A DNA stretch of 64,000 bases from Flagellimonas aequoris. GTDB taxonomy: Bacteria; Bacteroidota; Bacteroidia; Flavobacteriales; Flavobacteriaceae. Positions 41,921 to 50,093 of this stretch are shown in pieces. Position numbers and translations under genes: made by a program. Position 1 is the first letter of the stretch. Each line of letters begins with the position of its first letter. The notes under the pieces are model-generated. The model had not been told where the DNA came from. It saw nothing but the letters and a program-made list of their open reading frames with translations, and searched no databases. Location: positions 62,001 through 126,000 of the forward strand of contig NZ_QXFJ01000011.1 in the NCBI RefSeq assembly GCF_003584165.1. The letters are read 5' to 3'.

Positions 41921-44104
41921 TCATTCCCTTTTACCAATCAACGAAAAGTCGAGGTGTCTTTTCAACAAATCGGTATCCTTCACCATAACATACACCTCGT
42001 CTCCCAACTGGTACATGCGCTTGGTCCGTTCCCCGATAATGGCATATTGGCGTTCATCAAAAATGTAATAATCATCCCGAATATCCCTAATCCTGACCAT
42101 TCCCTCACATTTGTTTTCAATGATTTCCACATAAATGCCCCATTCGGTCACTCCGGAAATAACACCCAAAAACTCTTGATCCTTATGGTCCTGCATAAAC
42201 TTGATCTGCATGTATTTTACAGAATCACGTTCCGCGTTGGCTGCCAACAGTTCCATATCGGAGGAATGCTTGCATTTTTCTTCATAAATCACGGCCTTGG
42301 GTTGTTGGCCTCCATCCAAATAATGCTGCAATAATCGGTGCACCATCACATCCGGATACCTTCTGATGGGTGAAGTAAAATGCGTGTAATAATCAAAGCC
42401 CAGACCGTAATGGCCAATGTTCTCCGTGGCATAGATGGCTTTGCTCATACTGCGGATGGCCAAAGTATCCACCAAGTTTTGTTCCTTCTTGCCCTTAACA
42501 TCCTCCAATAACTGGTTCAGGGACTTATTGATGCTCTTTCTATCCTTCAGGTTGATACTATGTCCGAATCTGGAAATAACACCGTTCAAAGCCATTAATT
42601 TTTCCTCATCTGGCTTGTCGTGCACCCTGTAGACAAACGTTTTTTTCTGCTTTCCGATGAATTCGGCCACCTTTCTATTCGCCAATAGCATAAATTCCTC
42701 TATCAACTTATTGGCATCCTTCGCTTCTTTGAAATACACACTTTCAGGCTCGCCGTTTTCGGAGAGGTTGAATTTTACCTCGATTTTATCAAAAGAAATG
42801 GCCCCTGCATCCATACGTGCCTTGCGCATAATCTTGGCCAATCTATCAAAAGTGAGGATGGCATCCACGATTTCATTCGAAACTGAATAGGCATTGCCCC
42901 GGATGGAAATTTCTTCCGGAATCCGGGCACCACCGGTTTCTATGATATGCTGTGCCTCTTCATAAGCAAACCGTTCATTGGAATTGATAACGGTCCGTCC
43001 GAACCACTGGTCCACCACTTTGCCTTTTTCGTCCATTTCAAAAACAGCGGAAAATGTATATTTTTCTTCGTTTGGCCTAAGCGAACAAGCCAAATTTGAC
43101 AAAACCTCTGGCAACATGGGAACCACTCTATCCACCAAATACACCGAAGTGGCCCTTTCATAAGCTTCTTCTTCCAACACGGTACCCAATTCTACATAAT
43201 GGGAAACATCGGCAATGTGGATCCCTATTTCGTAATGACCATTTTCCATTTTCTGAAAGGAAAGGGCATCATCAAAATCCTTGGCATCCTTGGGATCTAT
43301 GGTAAAGGTGAGTACCTCGCGCATGTCCCTTCGTTTGGCAATTTCAGATGCCTTGATAGAGGTATCCAACGTTTTAGCAAACTGTTCCACTTCATATGGG
43401 AACTCATAAGGCAGCCCATATTCCGCTAAAATCGCGTGGATTTCCGTATTGTGTTCTCCTGGTTTGCCCAATACTTCCACTATTTCCCCGTATGGAGATT
43501 CGGCGTCATCTGGCCAATCGCCAAGGTTAACCAACACTTTATCGCCATCTTCGGCTTTCTTGAGCTTTTCCAAGGGTACGAAAATGTCCGTATACATCCG
43601 GGAATCGGTTGGTCTTACAAAAGCAAAGCGCTTCTGTTTATCCACAATACCCACATAGGAACTCTTTTTACGCTCCAATACTTTTGATATTTCACCTTCT
43701 GGCTTTTTGCCCTTTCGACTAGGTTTCAGGAACACTTCCACGGTATCACCATGGAAAGCCTTGTTCAATCTATTGTTTGGAATAAAGATGTCCTGATCCA
43801 GCTCATCAACGATTACATAGGCATTTCCGCTGGAGGTCAAATCCACCTTTCCCGTAAAATACGTATGCAAGGTGGGTTTCTTTTGATACTTGCCGCGTTC
43901 CACTTCCACTATGCGATCGGTAGCCTTCAGCTGGCCCAAACGCTTGATCAGTTCGTTTCTATCCTGGGTATCTGTAATATCTAATTTTGATGCTATTTGC
44001 TTGTAATTGAAGCTTTTTGAAGGTTCCTTTTCCAGAACCGTGAAAATGCCTTTCGTTATCTCATTCTTCCTCTGACCTTTGGCCCTCTTCTTTTTCTTTG
44101 ACAT
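41921..44104 (-). CDS. rnr: Ribonuclease R
   Basis: 727 residues. Processive 3'-5' exoribonuclease that degrades structured RNA and takes part in RNA quality control. In order: an N-terminal winged-helix part ('SFNYKQIASKLDITD'), two cold-shock domains ('GKVDLTSSGNAYVIV', 'YVGIVDKQKRFAFVRP'), the RNB catalytic domain with the acidic cluster 'TIDPKDAKDFDDALS' and 'GIHIADVSHYV', 'YYTHFTSPIRRYPDVMVHRL', and a C-terminal S1 domain ('EFLGVISGVTEWGIYVEIIE'). The strongly basic N-terminus 'KKKKRAKGQRK' is normal. It stands alone, divergent from rpiB across a long AT-rich gap. Confidence 0.95.
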   Translation of the reverse strand: MSKKKKRAKGQRKNEITKGIFTVLEKEPSKSFNYKQIASKLDITDTQDRNELIKRLGQLKATDRIVEVERGKYQKKPTLHTYFTGKVDLTSSGNAYVIVDELDQDIFIPNNRLNKAFHGDTVEVFLKPSRKGKKPEGEISKVLERKKSSYVGIVDKQKRFAFVRPTDSRMYTDIFVPLEKLKKAEDGDKVLVNLGDWPDDAESPYGEIVEVLGKPGEHNTEIHAILAEYGLPYEFPYEVEQFAKTLDTSIKASEIAKRRDMREVLTFTIDPKDAKDFDDALSFQKMENGHYEIGIHIADVSHYVELGTVLEEEAYERATSVYLVDRVVPMLPEVLSNLACSLRPNEEKYTFSAVFEMDEKGKVVDQWFGRTVINSNERFAYEEAQHIIETGGARIPEEISIRGNAYSVSNEIVDAILTFDRLAKIMRKARMDAGAISFDKIEVKFNLSENGEPESVYFKEAKDANKLIEEFMLLANRKVAEFIGKQKKTFVYRVHDKPDEEKLMALNGVISRFGHSINLKDRKSINKSLNQLLEDVKGKKEQNLVDTLAIRSMSKAIYATENIGHYGLGFDYYTHFTSPIRRYPDVMVHRLLQHYLDGGQQPKAVIYEEKCKHSSDMELLAANAERDSVKYMQIKFMQDHKDQEFLGVISGVTEWGIYVEIIENKCEGMVRIRDIRDDYYIFDERQYAIIGERTKRMYQLGDEVYVMVKDTDLLKRHLDFSLIGKRE

Positions 44105-44459
44105 TTACGTCCTTATTTTTTTGAAAAATACGAATTATAATTCTTGGCCCACAAGGATTGATACAGGAATCACAAACAATACGTTCTTATCAACAATTAT
44201 CAATAGTATCTTTTTTCTTCTTTCTTTAAATTTTAAAAAATGATGATGATGATGTATTGTTGAAATGTGGAATAAAATTTTGAACCAAATATTGCTTTGA
44301 ACAGTGAAAAAAGTTTGTTCACAATTTTTCAGACCGAAAGAAATATAAGAATCAAGCCTTTAGAAATGTTATCCACGATTTTTAATAAGCGTTTTCAACA
44401 TCAATTTATTGAAAAGTAAATGTATCCTTAATGTTAATTAGAGGGATAAAATGTTTCAT

Positions 44460-44488
44460 ATAGGTTGATTAATTTTTAATGGAATATC
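44460..44488 (+). repeat. Imperfect direct repeat, copy 1
   Basis: Contains ATAGGTTG followed by the 16-mer TTTTTAATGGAATATC (44473-44488). The same 16-mer occurs 129 bases downstream in copy 2. The repeat is non-coding and AT-rich. Confidence 0.7.
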
Positions 44489-44592
44489 GGCTCAACATTA
44501 AGAATTTATTTTAAGTGATCCATTTTTTGTAAAATCAAAATATAGTTACTGATATTTTTCTTTAAAAAATGAACAAAAAAGGCAGATTGTTA

Positions 44593-44617
44593 ATAGGTTG
44601 TTTTTTAATGGAATATC
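44593..44617 (+). repeat. Imperfect direct repeat, copy 2
   Basis: ATAGGTTG then TTTTTAATGGAATATC (44602-44617), with a shorter linker than copy 1. It lies about 50 bases upstream of the rpiB -7 box, so it could be an operator as well as an origin element. Confidence 0.7.
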
Positions 44618-44663
44618 AACTTTTGGTGATTTTTATGAACACCCTCACATAAGAAAGATATTG

Positions 44664-44671
44664 TACCTTTG
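44664..44671 (+). promoter_or_regulatory. Bacteroidota -7 box for rpiB
   Basis: TACCTTTG, exact TAnnTTTG match, 26 bases upstream of the rpiB ATG at 44698. No clear -33 TTG. Confidence 0.6.
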
Positions 44672-44697
44672 TTAAGTATCCTCAAAATACTAAAACC

Positions 44698-45129
44698 ATG
44701 AAAATTTCTATAGGAAATGACCACGCCGGAACTGATTATAAACTGGCCATAGTGGGGCTTTTAAAATCAAAGGGAATAGAGGTAATCAACTACGGAACCG
44801 ATGGTACCGATAGTGTGGATTATCCTGATTTTACCCATCCCGTTGCTACTGATGTGGAAGAAGGTAGGGTAGATTATGGTATCGTAATCTGTGGAAGCGG
44901 TAACGGTGCCACCATGACCATCAACAAACATCAAAAAGTAAGGGGAGCTCTTTGTTGGACCAAGGAAATTACCCAATTGGCACGGGAACATAATGATGCC
45001 AATATTTTGAGTCTTCCTGCGCGTTTTATTGCATTGCCACAGGCATTGGACATGGTGGAAACTTTCTTGAACACCGAATTTGCCGGCGGCAGACATGAAC
45101 GTAGGATAGAGAAAATTCCCTGCAGTTAA
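44698..45129 (+). CDS. rpiB: Ribose-5-phosphate isomerase B
   Basis: 143 residues. Interconverts ribose 5-phosphate and ribulose 5-phosphate in the pentose phosphate pathway. The LacAB/RpiB fold is marked by 'ISIGNDHAGTDYK', 'DGTDSVDYPDF', the active-site 'GIVICGSGNGATMTINKH' with its catalytic Cys, 'REHNDANILSLPARFI' and the C-terminal 'GGRHERRIEKI'. It is first of a three-gene plus-strand cluster; the CDF gene begins 6 bases after its stop. Confidence 0.95.
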   Translation: MKISIGNDHAGTDYKLAIVGLLKSKGIEVINYGTDGTDSVDYPDFTHPVATDVEEGRVDYGIVICGSGNGATMTINKHQKVRGALCWTKEITQLAREHNDANILSLPARFIALPQALDMVETFLNTEFAGGRHERRIEKIPCS

Positions 45130-45135
45130 AAAACT

Positions 45136-46059
45136 ATGGCACACCACCATCATCACAATCATAGCCATTCACATGCCCATCCCGATCTAAAGGGAAGGAA
45201 CCTGCTTATTTCCATCTTTTTGAACATCGCCATTACGGTGTCGCAAATTGTGGGCGGACTTATTTCAGGTAGTTTGGCTTTATTGTCGGATGCCTTGCAC
45301 AATTTTAGTGATGTACTCTCCTTGGTCATCAGTTATGCGGCTACCAAACTGGGGAAAAAGAAAGCCTGCAAAGAGAAGACATTTGGTTATAAACGAGCCG
45401 AGATCATGGCCGCTTTCGTGAATGCCGCGACTTTGGTGGTTGTGGCCATCATTTTGATGAAGGAAGCCGTGGAACGACTCTTTCAACCACAACCTATCGA
45501 ATCCAATCTGGTCATCTGGCTTTCCTTGATTGCCATTGCGGGTAACGGTTTCAGTGTGCTGTTGTTAAAAAAGGATTCGGAGCACAATATGAACATGAAG
45601 TCGGCCTATCTACATTTACTGACCGACATGATGGCTTCGGTAGCGGTATTGGTCGGTGGTATTTTGATGAAATTCTATCAAATTTATTGGGTGGATGCCG
45701 TATTGACCATGGCCATTGGCGTTTATCTGATTTATATGGGGTATGATCTGTTGAAGGAATCCACCCAGGTATTGATGCTCTTTACCCCTAGGACCATTAT
45801 CATCCAAGATTTGGTAGAATCGATCTGTACCATAGACCGAGTGAAAAACGTACATCATGTGCATATTTGGCAACTCAATGAAGATGAGGTACATATGGAA
45901 GCCCATATTGATTTTGTAGAGGATATCAAACTTTCGCAGTTCGATGCTATTTTGGAGGAAATCGAAGAACATCTGTACCACAAACACGGCATCAACCATG
46001 TCAACATTCAGCCAGAATTTGATAAGTGCGATTCCAAGAGCGTAATTGTGCAGGATTGA
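45136..46059 (+). CDS. Cation diffusion facilitator (CzcD-like Zn/Co/Cd efflux)
   Basis: 307 residues, inner membrane, proton-driven export of divalent metals. A histidine-rich N-terminal tail ('HHHHHNHSHSHAH') is a likely metal-binding segment. Six helices follow, with the two transport-site pairs in 'DALHNFSDVLS' (helix 2, His/Asp about residue 55) and 'HLLTDMMASV' (helix 5, about 160). The C-terminal cytoplasmic domain has 'VHHVHIWQLNEDEVHMEAHI'. The stop overlaps the ATG of the next gene by one base (TGATG), so translation is coupled. Metal preference is inferred as Zn-like from the HD-HD site. Confidence 0.92.
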   Translation: MAHHHHHNHSHSHAHPDLKGRNLLISIFLNIAITVSQIVGGLISGSLALLSDALHNFSDVLSLVISYAATKLGKKKACKEKTFGYKRAEIMAAFVNAATLVVVAIILMKEAVERLFQPQPIESNLVIWLSLIAIAGNGFSVLLLKKDSEHNMNMKSAYLHLLTDMMASVAVLVGGILMKFYQIYWVDAVLTMAIGVYLIYMGYDLLKESTQVLMLFTPRTIIIQDLVESICTIDRVKNVHHVHIWQLNEDEVHMEAHIDFVEDIKLSQFDAILEEIEEHLYHKHGINHVNIQPEFDKCDSKSVIVQD

Positions 46060-46499
46060 TGGAAATCAGCGTAAAGACCTTTGATGAACTTTCCAATACG
46101 GAGCTGTACCAATTGTTAAGGCTTCGCAGCGAGATTTTTGTGGTGGAACAGGATTGTGTATACCTGGATTTGGATAACAAAGATCAAAAGGCCCTTCATA
46201 TTTTTGGAACAAAGAATAATGTAGTGGTAGCCTATACCCGTGTTTTTAAACCAGGGGATTATTTTAAAAACGCTAGTATTGGCAGGGTAGTGGTGGCTCA
46301 GGACCAGCGAAAGTTTGGATATGGAAAAATTATCATGCAAGCTTCCATTGCAGCTGTTGAAGAAAGGTTTCCGAATACTTCCATAGAAATTTCAGCCCAA
46401 TCCTATCTTTTGAAATTTTATTCCGATTTGGGATTTGTGGCCTTTGGTGAAGAATATCTCGAAGACGGCATTCCGCACACCCGCATGCTGAAGAAGTAA
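46059..46499 (+). CDS. GNAT family N-acetyltransferase, ElaA-like
   Basis: 146 residues. The N-terminal 'FDELSNTELYQLLRLRSEIF' followed by 'VVEQDCVYLDLDNKDQKALH' is the ElaA signature. The acetyl-CoA site is 'IGRVVVAQDQRKFGYGKIIM', and 'ISAQSYLLKFYSDLGF' forms the later strand-helix. The acceptor substrate is unknown. The ATG at 46059 (overlapping the CDF stop) is chosen over an upstream start at 46026 because the family begins there. It converges directly on the restriction gene: the two stop codons abut at 46499/46500 with no terminator between them. Confidence 0.88.
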   Translation: MEISVKTFDELSNTELYQLLRLRSEIFVVEQDCVYLDLDNKDQKALHIFGTKNNVVVAYTRVFKPGDYFKNASIGRVVVAQDQRKFGYGKIIMQASIAAVEERFPNTSIEISAQSYLLKFYSDLGFVAFGEEYLEDGIPHTRMLKK

Positions 46500-47108
46500 T
46501 TATGCCAATCGCTTTGCTACCCCTATTTTCTCCAAAAACTCCAATTTTAGGATAAGGTTGATGGGTTTTTCAGCCTTGTTTTGGGTAGAAAAGAACAGAT
46601 AACCCTCCTTTTTGGGATGGAGTTCTTCCAATTCCATTTTACCATGAACCTCTTTATGTACCATGGAAATCTCTTTCAAAAATTTTTGGGTAAGCCCCTT
46701 CTGGGATAAATGCGCAATCAATTTTTCCCGGTTCACAAAAGTGATGTTGCACGAAGTGAACGTGTCTTCCTCATCAGAAAAAATGCTGGTCACCAAGGCA
46801 TAAAAATGGGTCTTTTTGGATTCGTCAAGGAACCAACCTTCATTGATTTTTCCATTTTTCCGATAAAACAATTCAAAAGCAAAAGTGGGCAAGCATTCGT
46901 TCACATAATCCAACTGGGCCTTTTCATCCACGTAGTATTTTGTGTTGTTTCTGAGGTCGGTTAATATAAGGTCCACGCCCGTTTTTTGTAATCTCAGGTC
47001 AGAAATACGCTCAAAACCATAGTGTTTCAAGCGATTTTTGTAATAGTGATCCAATAAGGGGGTTAATTTTTTTTCTTTGGATAAGTCTGCTTTAAAATGA
47101 CTCTTCAA
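46500..47108 (-). CDS. Putative type II restriction endonuclease, PD-(D/E)xK-like
   Basis: 202 residues, no signal peptide. Residues 44-65 contain 'GVDLILTDLR' and then 'YYVDEKAQL'. Asp46 and the Asp61-x-Lys63 pair, 14 residues apart, fit the PD-(D/E)xK catalytic pattern, and a following 'LPTFAFELFY' fits the next core strand. The start is TTG at 47108; no in-frame ATG occurs before about residue 147. It overlaps the methyltransferase stop by 17 bases, so expression is coupled to and downstream of the methylase, as in type II systems. I do not recognise a named enzyme; nuclease activity and target site are inference from motif and context. Confidence 0.6.
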   Translation of the reverse strand: MKSHFKADLSKEKKLTPLLDHYYKNRLKHYGFERISDLRLQKTGVDLILTDLRNNTKYYVDEKAQLDYVNECLPTFAFELFYRKNGKINEGWFLDESKKTHFYALVTSIFSDEEDTFTSCNITFVNREKLIAHLSQKGLTQKFLKEISMVHKEVHGKMELEELHPKKEGYLFFSTQNKAEKPINLILKLEFLEKIGVAKRLA

Positions 47109-48333
47109 TTTGGGATAGTTTCCGGAACAAGGTGGAACCTATCCGCTCCACAATGCCCACTACCAAGGCGTTTCCCATAAAAAATGCGCGTTTGGCATCT
47201 GGGATTCCCTCCAATAAGGTGTGATTGTCCGGAAACATGTTCAACCGTTCCAATTCAATGGGTGTAAGTCTTCGGAGTCCCTTGGAGGTTTGGACTACGT
47301 GTTTGAACCGGGAAGGCGATTTACCGCCCTCACCGGTTATGATCGTTCTGGAAGGTTGATCGAGCGCATCGGGAAACACCATGCCCCCCTCGCTATAATG
47401 GTACTCAAAACCGGCAACGGTCTTGCGAATTTCTTTTTTGGCCCCTTTTAGATATGCCCATTTTTCCAATTCGGTGTCGTCAATGAACAGCTCTGGGTCG
47501 ATGTTATCCTTTTCCAAAATATGGGAAAGCAATGTTCTTGCACCGTCGTAGGACGGGGTGGTTTTGAAGGTAGTAACGTTACCATCCACACAAACACCTG
47601 TATTTTGAAAGGGAGAAAGCCCCTTTTTATCATTGAAATGCTGTGAAATGGAAACCAAATCCTTATCGAGAGTAAAGTGTTGAAGGTTTTCAGTCGTTTC
47701 TCCTACCGGAAAGGCCGTTGCAATAGTTCCATCCATCAAAAGCCAATCTTTTGGTCCTGTTTTTTGGATGCTTTTGAACAATTGGGTCGACTTATGATAC
47801 GCCAGAAAAAAAACGCGCCTTCGGCGCTGAGGCATTCCATACTCGGCCGCATTAATCACGCGCCATTCCACGGCATAGCCCAAATCCGAAAGACTGCGGA
47901 GCATAATCGCAAAATCTCGCCCCCGTTGGTTGGATGGGGATTTTAACAGGCGATCCACATTTTCCAAAAAGAGATATTTGGGCTTGTTCTTTTTTTCGGT
48001 AAGGATGCGGTGAATGGACCACCAAAGCACCCCTTTTTTACCCAAAAGCCCCTTGGAATTTTTAAGGCTGGTGGCCACAGAATAATCCTGACACGGAAAA
48101 CCACCGACCAAAATATCGTGGTCAGGTATTTCGTCGGTTGGGACCTCTTCAATGTTGTGGTTGGAGTGGTTGTCGGAACCAAATCGGGCCTCATACACCA
48201 AAGAGGCATGCTGCGTTTTGGTGGAGGGTTCCCATTGGTTGCTCCACACTACTTTGTAGTGGTCTGTACTTTCAAGCCCCAAACGGAAACCACCGACTCC
48301 GGCAAAAAGTTCACACACCTTTAGTTTTTGCAT
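47092..48333 (-). CDS. DNA (cytosine-5) methyltransferase, type II modification enzyme
   Basis: 413 residues. Transfers methyl from SAM to C5 of cytosine within a target site. The motifs are in canonical order: I 'ELFAGVGGFRLGLE', IV 'VGGFPCQDYSVA' with the catalytic Cys near residue 80, VI 'LFLENVDRLL', VIII 'GMPQRRRRVFFLA', the region between about 190 and 330 as target-recognition domain, IX 'RRLTPIELERLNMFP', X 'FFMGNALVVGIVERIG'. The ATG at 48333 is used; a TTG two codons earlier is less likely. A -7 box lies only 3 bases upstream. No vsr gene is adjacent. The overlapping downstream gene is its probable nuclease. Recognition sequence unknown. Confidence 0.9.
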   Translation of the reverse strand: MQKLKVCELFAGVGGFRLGLESTDHYKVVWSNQWEPSTKTQHASLVYEARFGSDNHSNHNIEEVPTDEIPDHDILVGGFPCQDYSVATSLKNSKGLLGKKGVLWWSIHRILTEKKNKPKYLFLENVDRLLKSPSNQRGRDFAIMLRSLSDLGYAVEWRVINAAEYGMPQRRRRVFFLAYHKSTQLFKSIQKTGPKDWLLMDGTIATAFPVGETTENLQHFTLDKDLVSISQHFNDKKGLSPFQNTGVCVDGNVTTFKTTPSYDGARTLLSHILEKDNIDPELFIDDTELEKWAYLKGAKKEIRKTVAGFEYHYSEGGMVFPDALDQPSRTIITGEGGKSPSRFKHVVQTSKGLRRLTPIELERLNMFPDNHTLLEGIPDAKRAFFMGNALVVGIVERIGSTLFRKLSQIEESF

Positions 48334-48336
48334 GCC

Positions 48337-48344
48337 CAAAAATA
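48337..48344 (-). promoter_or_regulatory. Bacteroidota -7 box for the methyltransferase, possibly leaderless
   Basis: The minus strand reads TATTTTTG, an exact TAnnTTTG match, three bases before the ATG at 48333. The predicted transcription start falls on or next to the start codon. Confidence 0.5.
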
Positions 48345-48399
48345 GGATTAATCTTTCTTTTTTAGGTGGTCTTTGCTTTTGTCGTCATCAGGGTATGGC

Positions 48400-49356
48400 C
48401 TATCCAAAAATGTAATGACAAAACAAGCCAATAAGAATGCTCGAAAAAAGGAACATCACAATATGAAAGACCGTGTTCGTGTATTTGGAAATGTCGGGAG
48501 ATTCCAAGTTTTCGGTCAATCGGGAAACAAAAGGATTGTCTGGCAGGTACATGATTTCCAGCGTATCGTTTTCTATAAACGAAACCTTTTCCAAATGTTC
48601 GGTAGTTTTGTCCGCCCCTTCAAAAATCTGTCCTCTTTCATCCGTAAAGACATAATCGACCTGAACGATGCGACGACCTTGTATCTTGGTCCCGGTATCC
48701 TTTTGTCCTTTTATTTGGGCCATGGTCCCTTTTCCATGATACAGCAGATCCCAGTTTTGTGAACGGGTTCTTCCCGTTTCCAACAGCCCAATTTTTTTCA
48801 ACAGAAAGTGTACAAGTAGGGCCACACCCAACAAAATCAGGAATATCTCTAGCATCTCGGATTCCTTAAAAACGCTTTCATAAAAATCAGGGCTTTCCCA
48901 AATCCTTTTGAGTGTTTCCCCCATCAAGATGTAGCATCCGGTTACGTAAACAATAATTTTTAAACAACAGAGCAATACCACGGCAAAGGAAATACTGCAT
49001 GCTCCCAAAGCGAGAAAAACAGGGTCCCGCGGTCTTTTTGCCGTGTTCAATCCGATGGGGATTTTGTCATCGGGATGGAACCTGTTTAAAAGTGGTTTAC
49101 TGTCCCATACCCGGATTTTCCTTTGAATGGGATATCCTGAAAAATTTTCGAAGACGAGCAGGAGCTCCAAAAGGGGTCGCTTTCCGCTTTTTATGGTATT
49201 GATGGATAAGATGGTGGCCTCTTTTGGGACAATAGTGCCATTTTTCTGGCTTTTCCAAATGCAAAACGACCTGCAAAAGCAGTTACACATCAATTTATAA
49301 AGCCAGAACAGAAGGATGATGCCAACCAAGAACAGGGTGACGAGGGTGTAGGTCAT
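48400..49356 (-). CDS. DUF3592-like membrane protein
   Basis: 318 residues. Hydrophobic helices at about 3-21, 113-145, 168-187 and 295-317. Two related soluble segments occur: residues ~40-110 ('ATILSINTIKSGKRPLLELL') and ~210-290 ('GTMAQIKGQKDTGTKIQGRR', 'VDYVFTDERGQIFEG', 'NDTLEIMYLPDNP'). The second has the DUF3592 pattern of a small beta domain ending in '.i.YlP.nP'. The protein looks like a duplicated DUF3592 unit. Function unknown. It lies just upstream of the methyltransferase with the same orientation (about 67 bases apart), but that gene has its own promoter, so no functional tie is implied. Confidence 0.6.
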   Translation of the reverse strand: MTYTLVTLFLVGIILLFWLYKLMCNCFCRSFCIWKSQKNGTIVPKEATILSINTIKSGKRPLLELLLVFENFSGYPIQRKIRVWDSKPLLNRFHPDDKIPIGLNTAKRPRDPVFLALGACSISFAVVLLCCLKIIVYVTGCYILMGETLKRIWESPDFYESVFKESEMLEIFLILLGVALLVHFLLKKIGLLETGRTRSQNWDLLYHGKGTMAQIKGQKDTGTKIQGRRIVQVDYVFTDERGQIFEGADKTTEHLEKVSFIENDTLEIMYLPDNPFVSRLTENLESPDISKYTNTVFHIVMFLFSSILIGLFCHYIFG

Positions 49357-49526
49357 TTGGGCGTTTTCGGTTAAAATACTAACCGGAAAAGTTTCCTAGA
49401 CCCAAAACTTGACCGTTACGGAATATGGATTGACCAAAGGGCCGTATGGTTTGTTTTGGTTGAGAAGGGTTACTATGAAAAAGGAAAAGGGATTATTTAA
49501 ACTTTGATGCAGCTTTATGTGTTGTC

Positions 49527-50042
49527 TTATTTATGCGAGGCTATTAGTTGATTCAAAAAATCTAAAACACTCTCAAAATAATTGTTCAGACTTGTATACT
49601 CTTCCTCACCAGGAATCCAACTTGCAAACTTCCAATATCTCCATTTTGGATTCTTGGAATCCGGAGGTAAAATGAGAAAATATTGTTCCTCCATAACACC
49701 TCCCACAACAATGCTCTTCGACAATTGTTCTCCAATTTCGGGTATTCCATCCCTGGTCCAAATTTCAATTAGTTCATTATCCAATTTTTTTAGATAATCA
49801 ACTTCTTCTATTGGCAGAAAGGCTGGCTCAATATCATTTGTCGCGGCAAACCCATTTGAAATTAACAGAAATTCTTTATAGTCATTTGGAAGTTGAACAT
49901 TAAGCTTACTTTCTACCTCCAATATTTTAGATTCTTCGACCGGCTCATTTCCCAGCCATTGATTATCTCTATGACTCTTAGAAAACTCGATATCTCCCAA
50001 TTTCAAGGCAATCACTGATATTTGATTTAGAAGACTTAACAT
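49527..50042 (-). CDS. SMI1/KNR4 (SUKH) family protein, orphan immunity-like
   Basis: 171 residues, soluble. SUKH landmarks: 'VEESKILEVESKLNVQLPND', 'YKEFLLISNGF', 'FLPIEEVDYL' and a terminal aromatic 'W' rich stretch. In bacteria such proteins are commonly immunity factors for polymorphic or contact-dependent nuclease toxins. No toxin gene, secreted Rhs/YD or LXG protein is adjacent, so this is an orphan or has another regulatory role. The gene is clearly more AT-rich than ctp next to it, consistent with horizontal gain. Confidence 0.8.
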   Translation of the reverse strand: MLSLLNQISVIALKLGDIEFSKSHRDNQWLGNEPVEESKILEVESKLNVQLPNDYKEFLLISNGFAATNDIEPAFLPIEEVDYLKKLDNELIEIWTRDGIPEIGEQLSKSIVVGGVMEEQYFLILPPDSKNPKWRYWKFASWIPGEEEYTSLNNYFESVLDFLNQLIASHK

Positions 50043-50093
50043 TGTTCGTTTAGCTTTATTTTGAACATTCTCCCAATCTCCTATCAGCCATGG

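Larger units (their letters stand above)
44105..44697. other. 593-bp AT-rich divergent intergenic region, candidate replication origin
   Basis: No coding frame is credible. The region holds DnaA-box-like 9-mers, each one mismatch from TTWTNCACA: TTATCAACA (44187-44195), TTGTTCACA (44315-44323), TTATCCACG (44369-44377) and TTTTCAACA (44392-44400). It also has a long imperfect direct repeat (44460-44488 / 44593-44617), long A/T runs suited to unwinding, and the rpiB promoter. It is bounded by genes reading away on both sides. parS sites elsewhere in the window suit an origin-proximal location. No perfect DnaA box is present, so the origin call is only a hypothesis. Confidence 0.3.
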
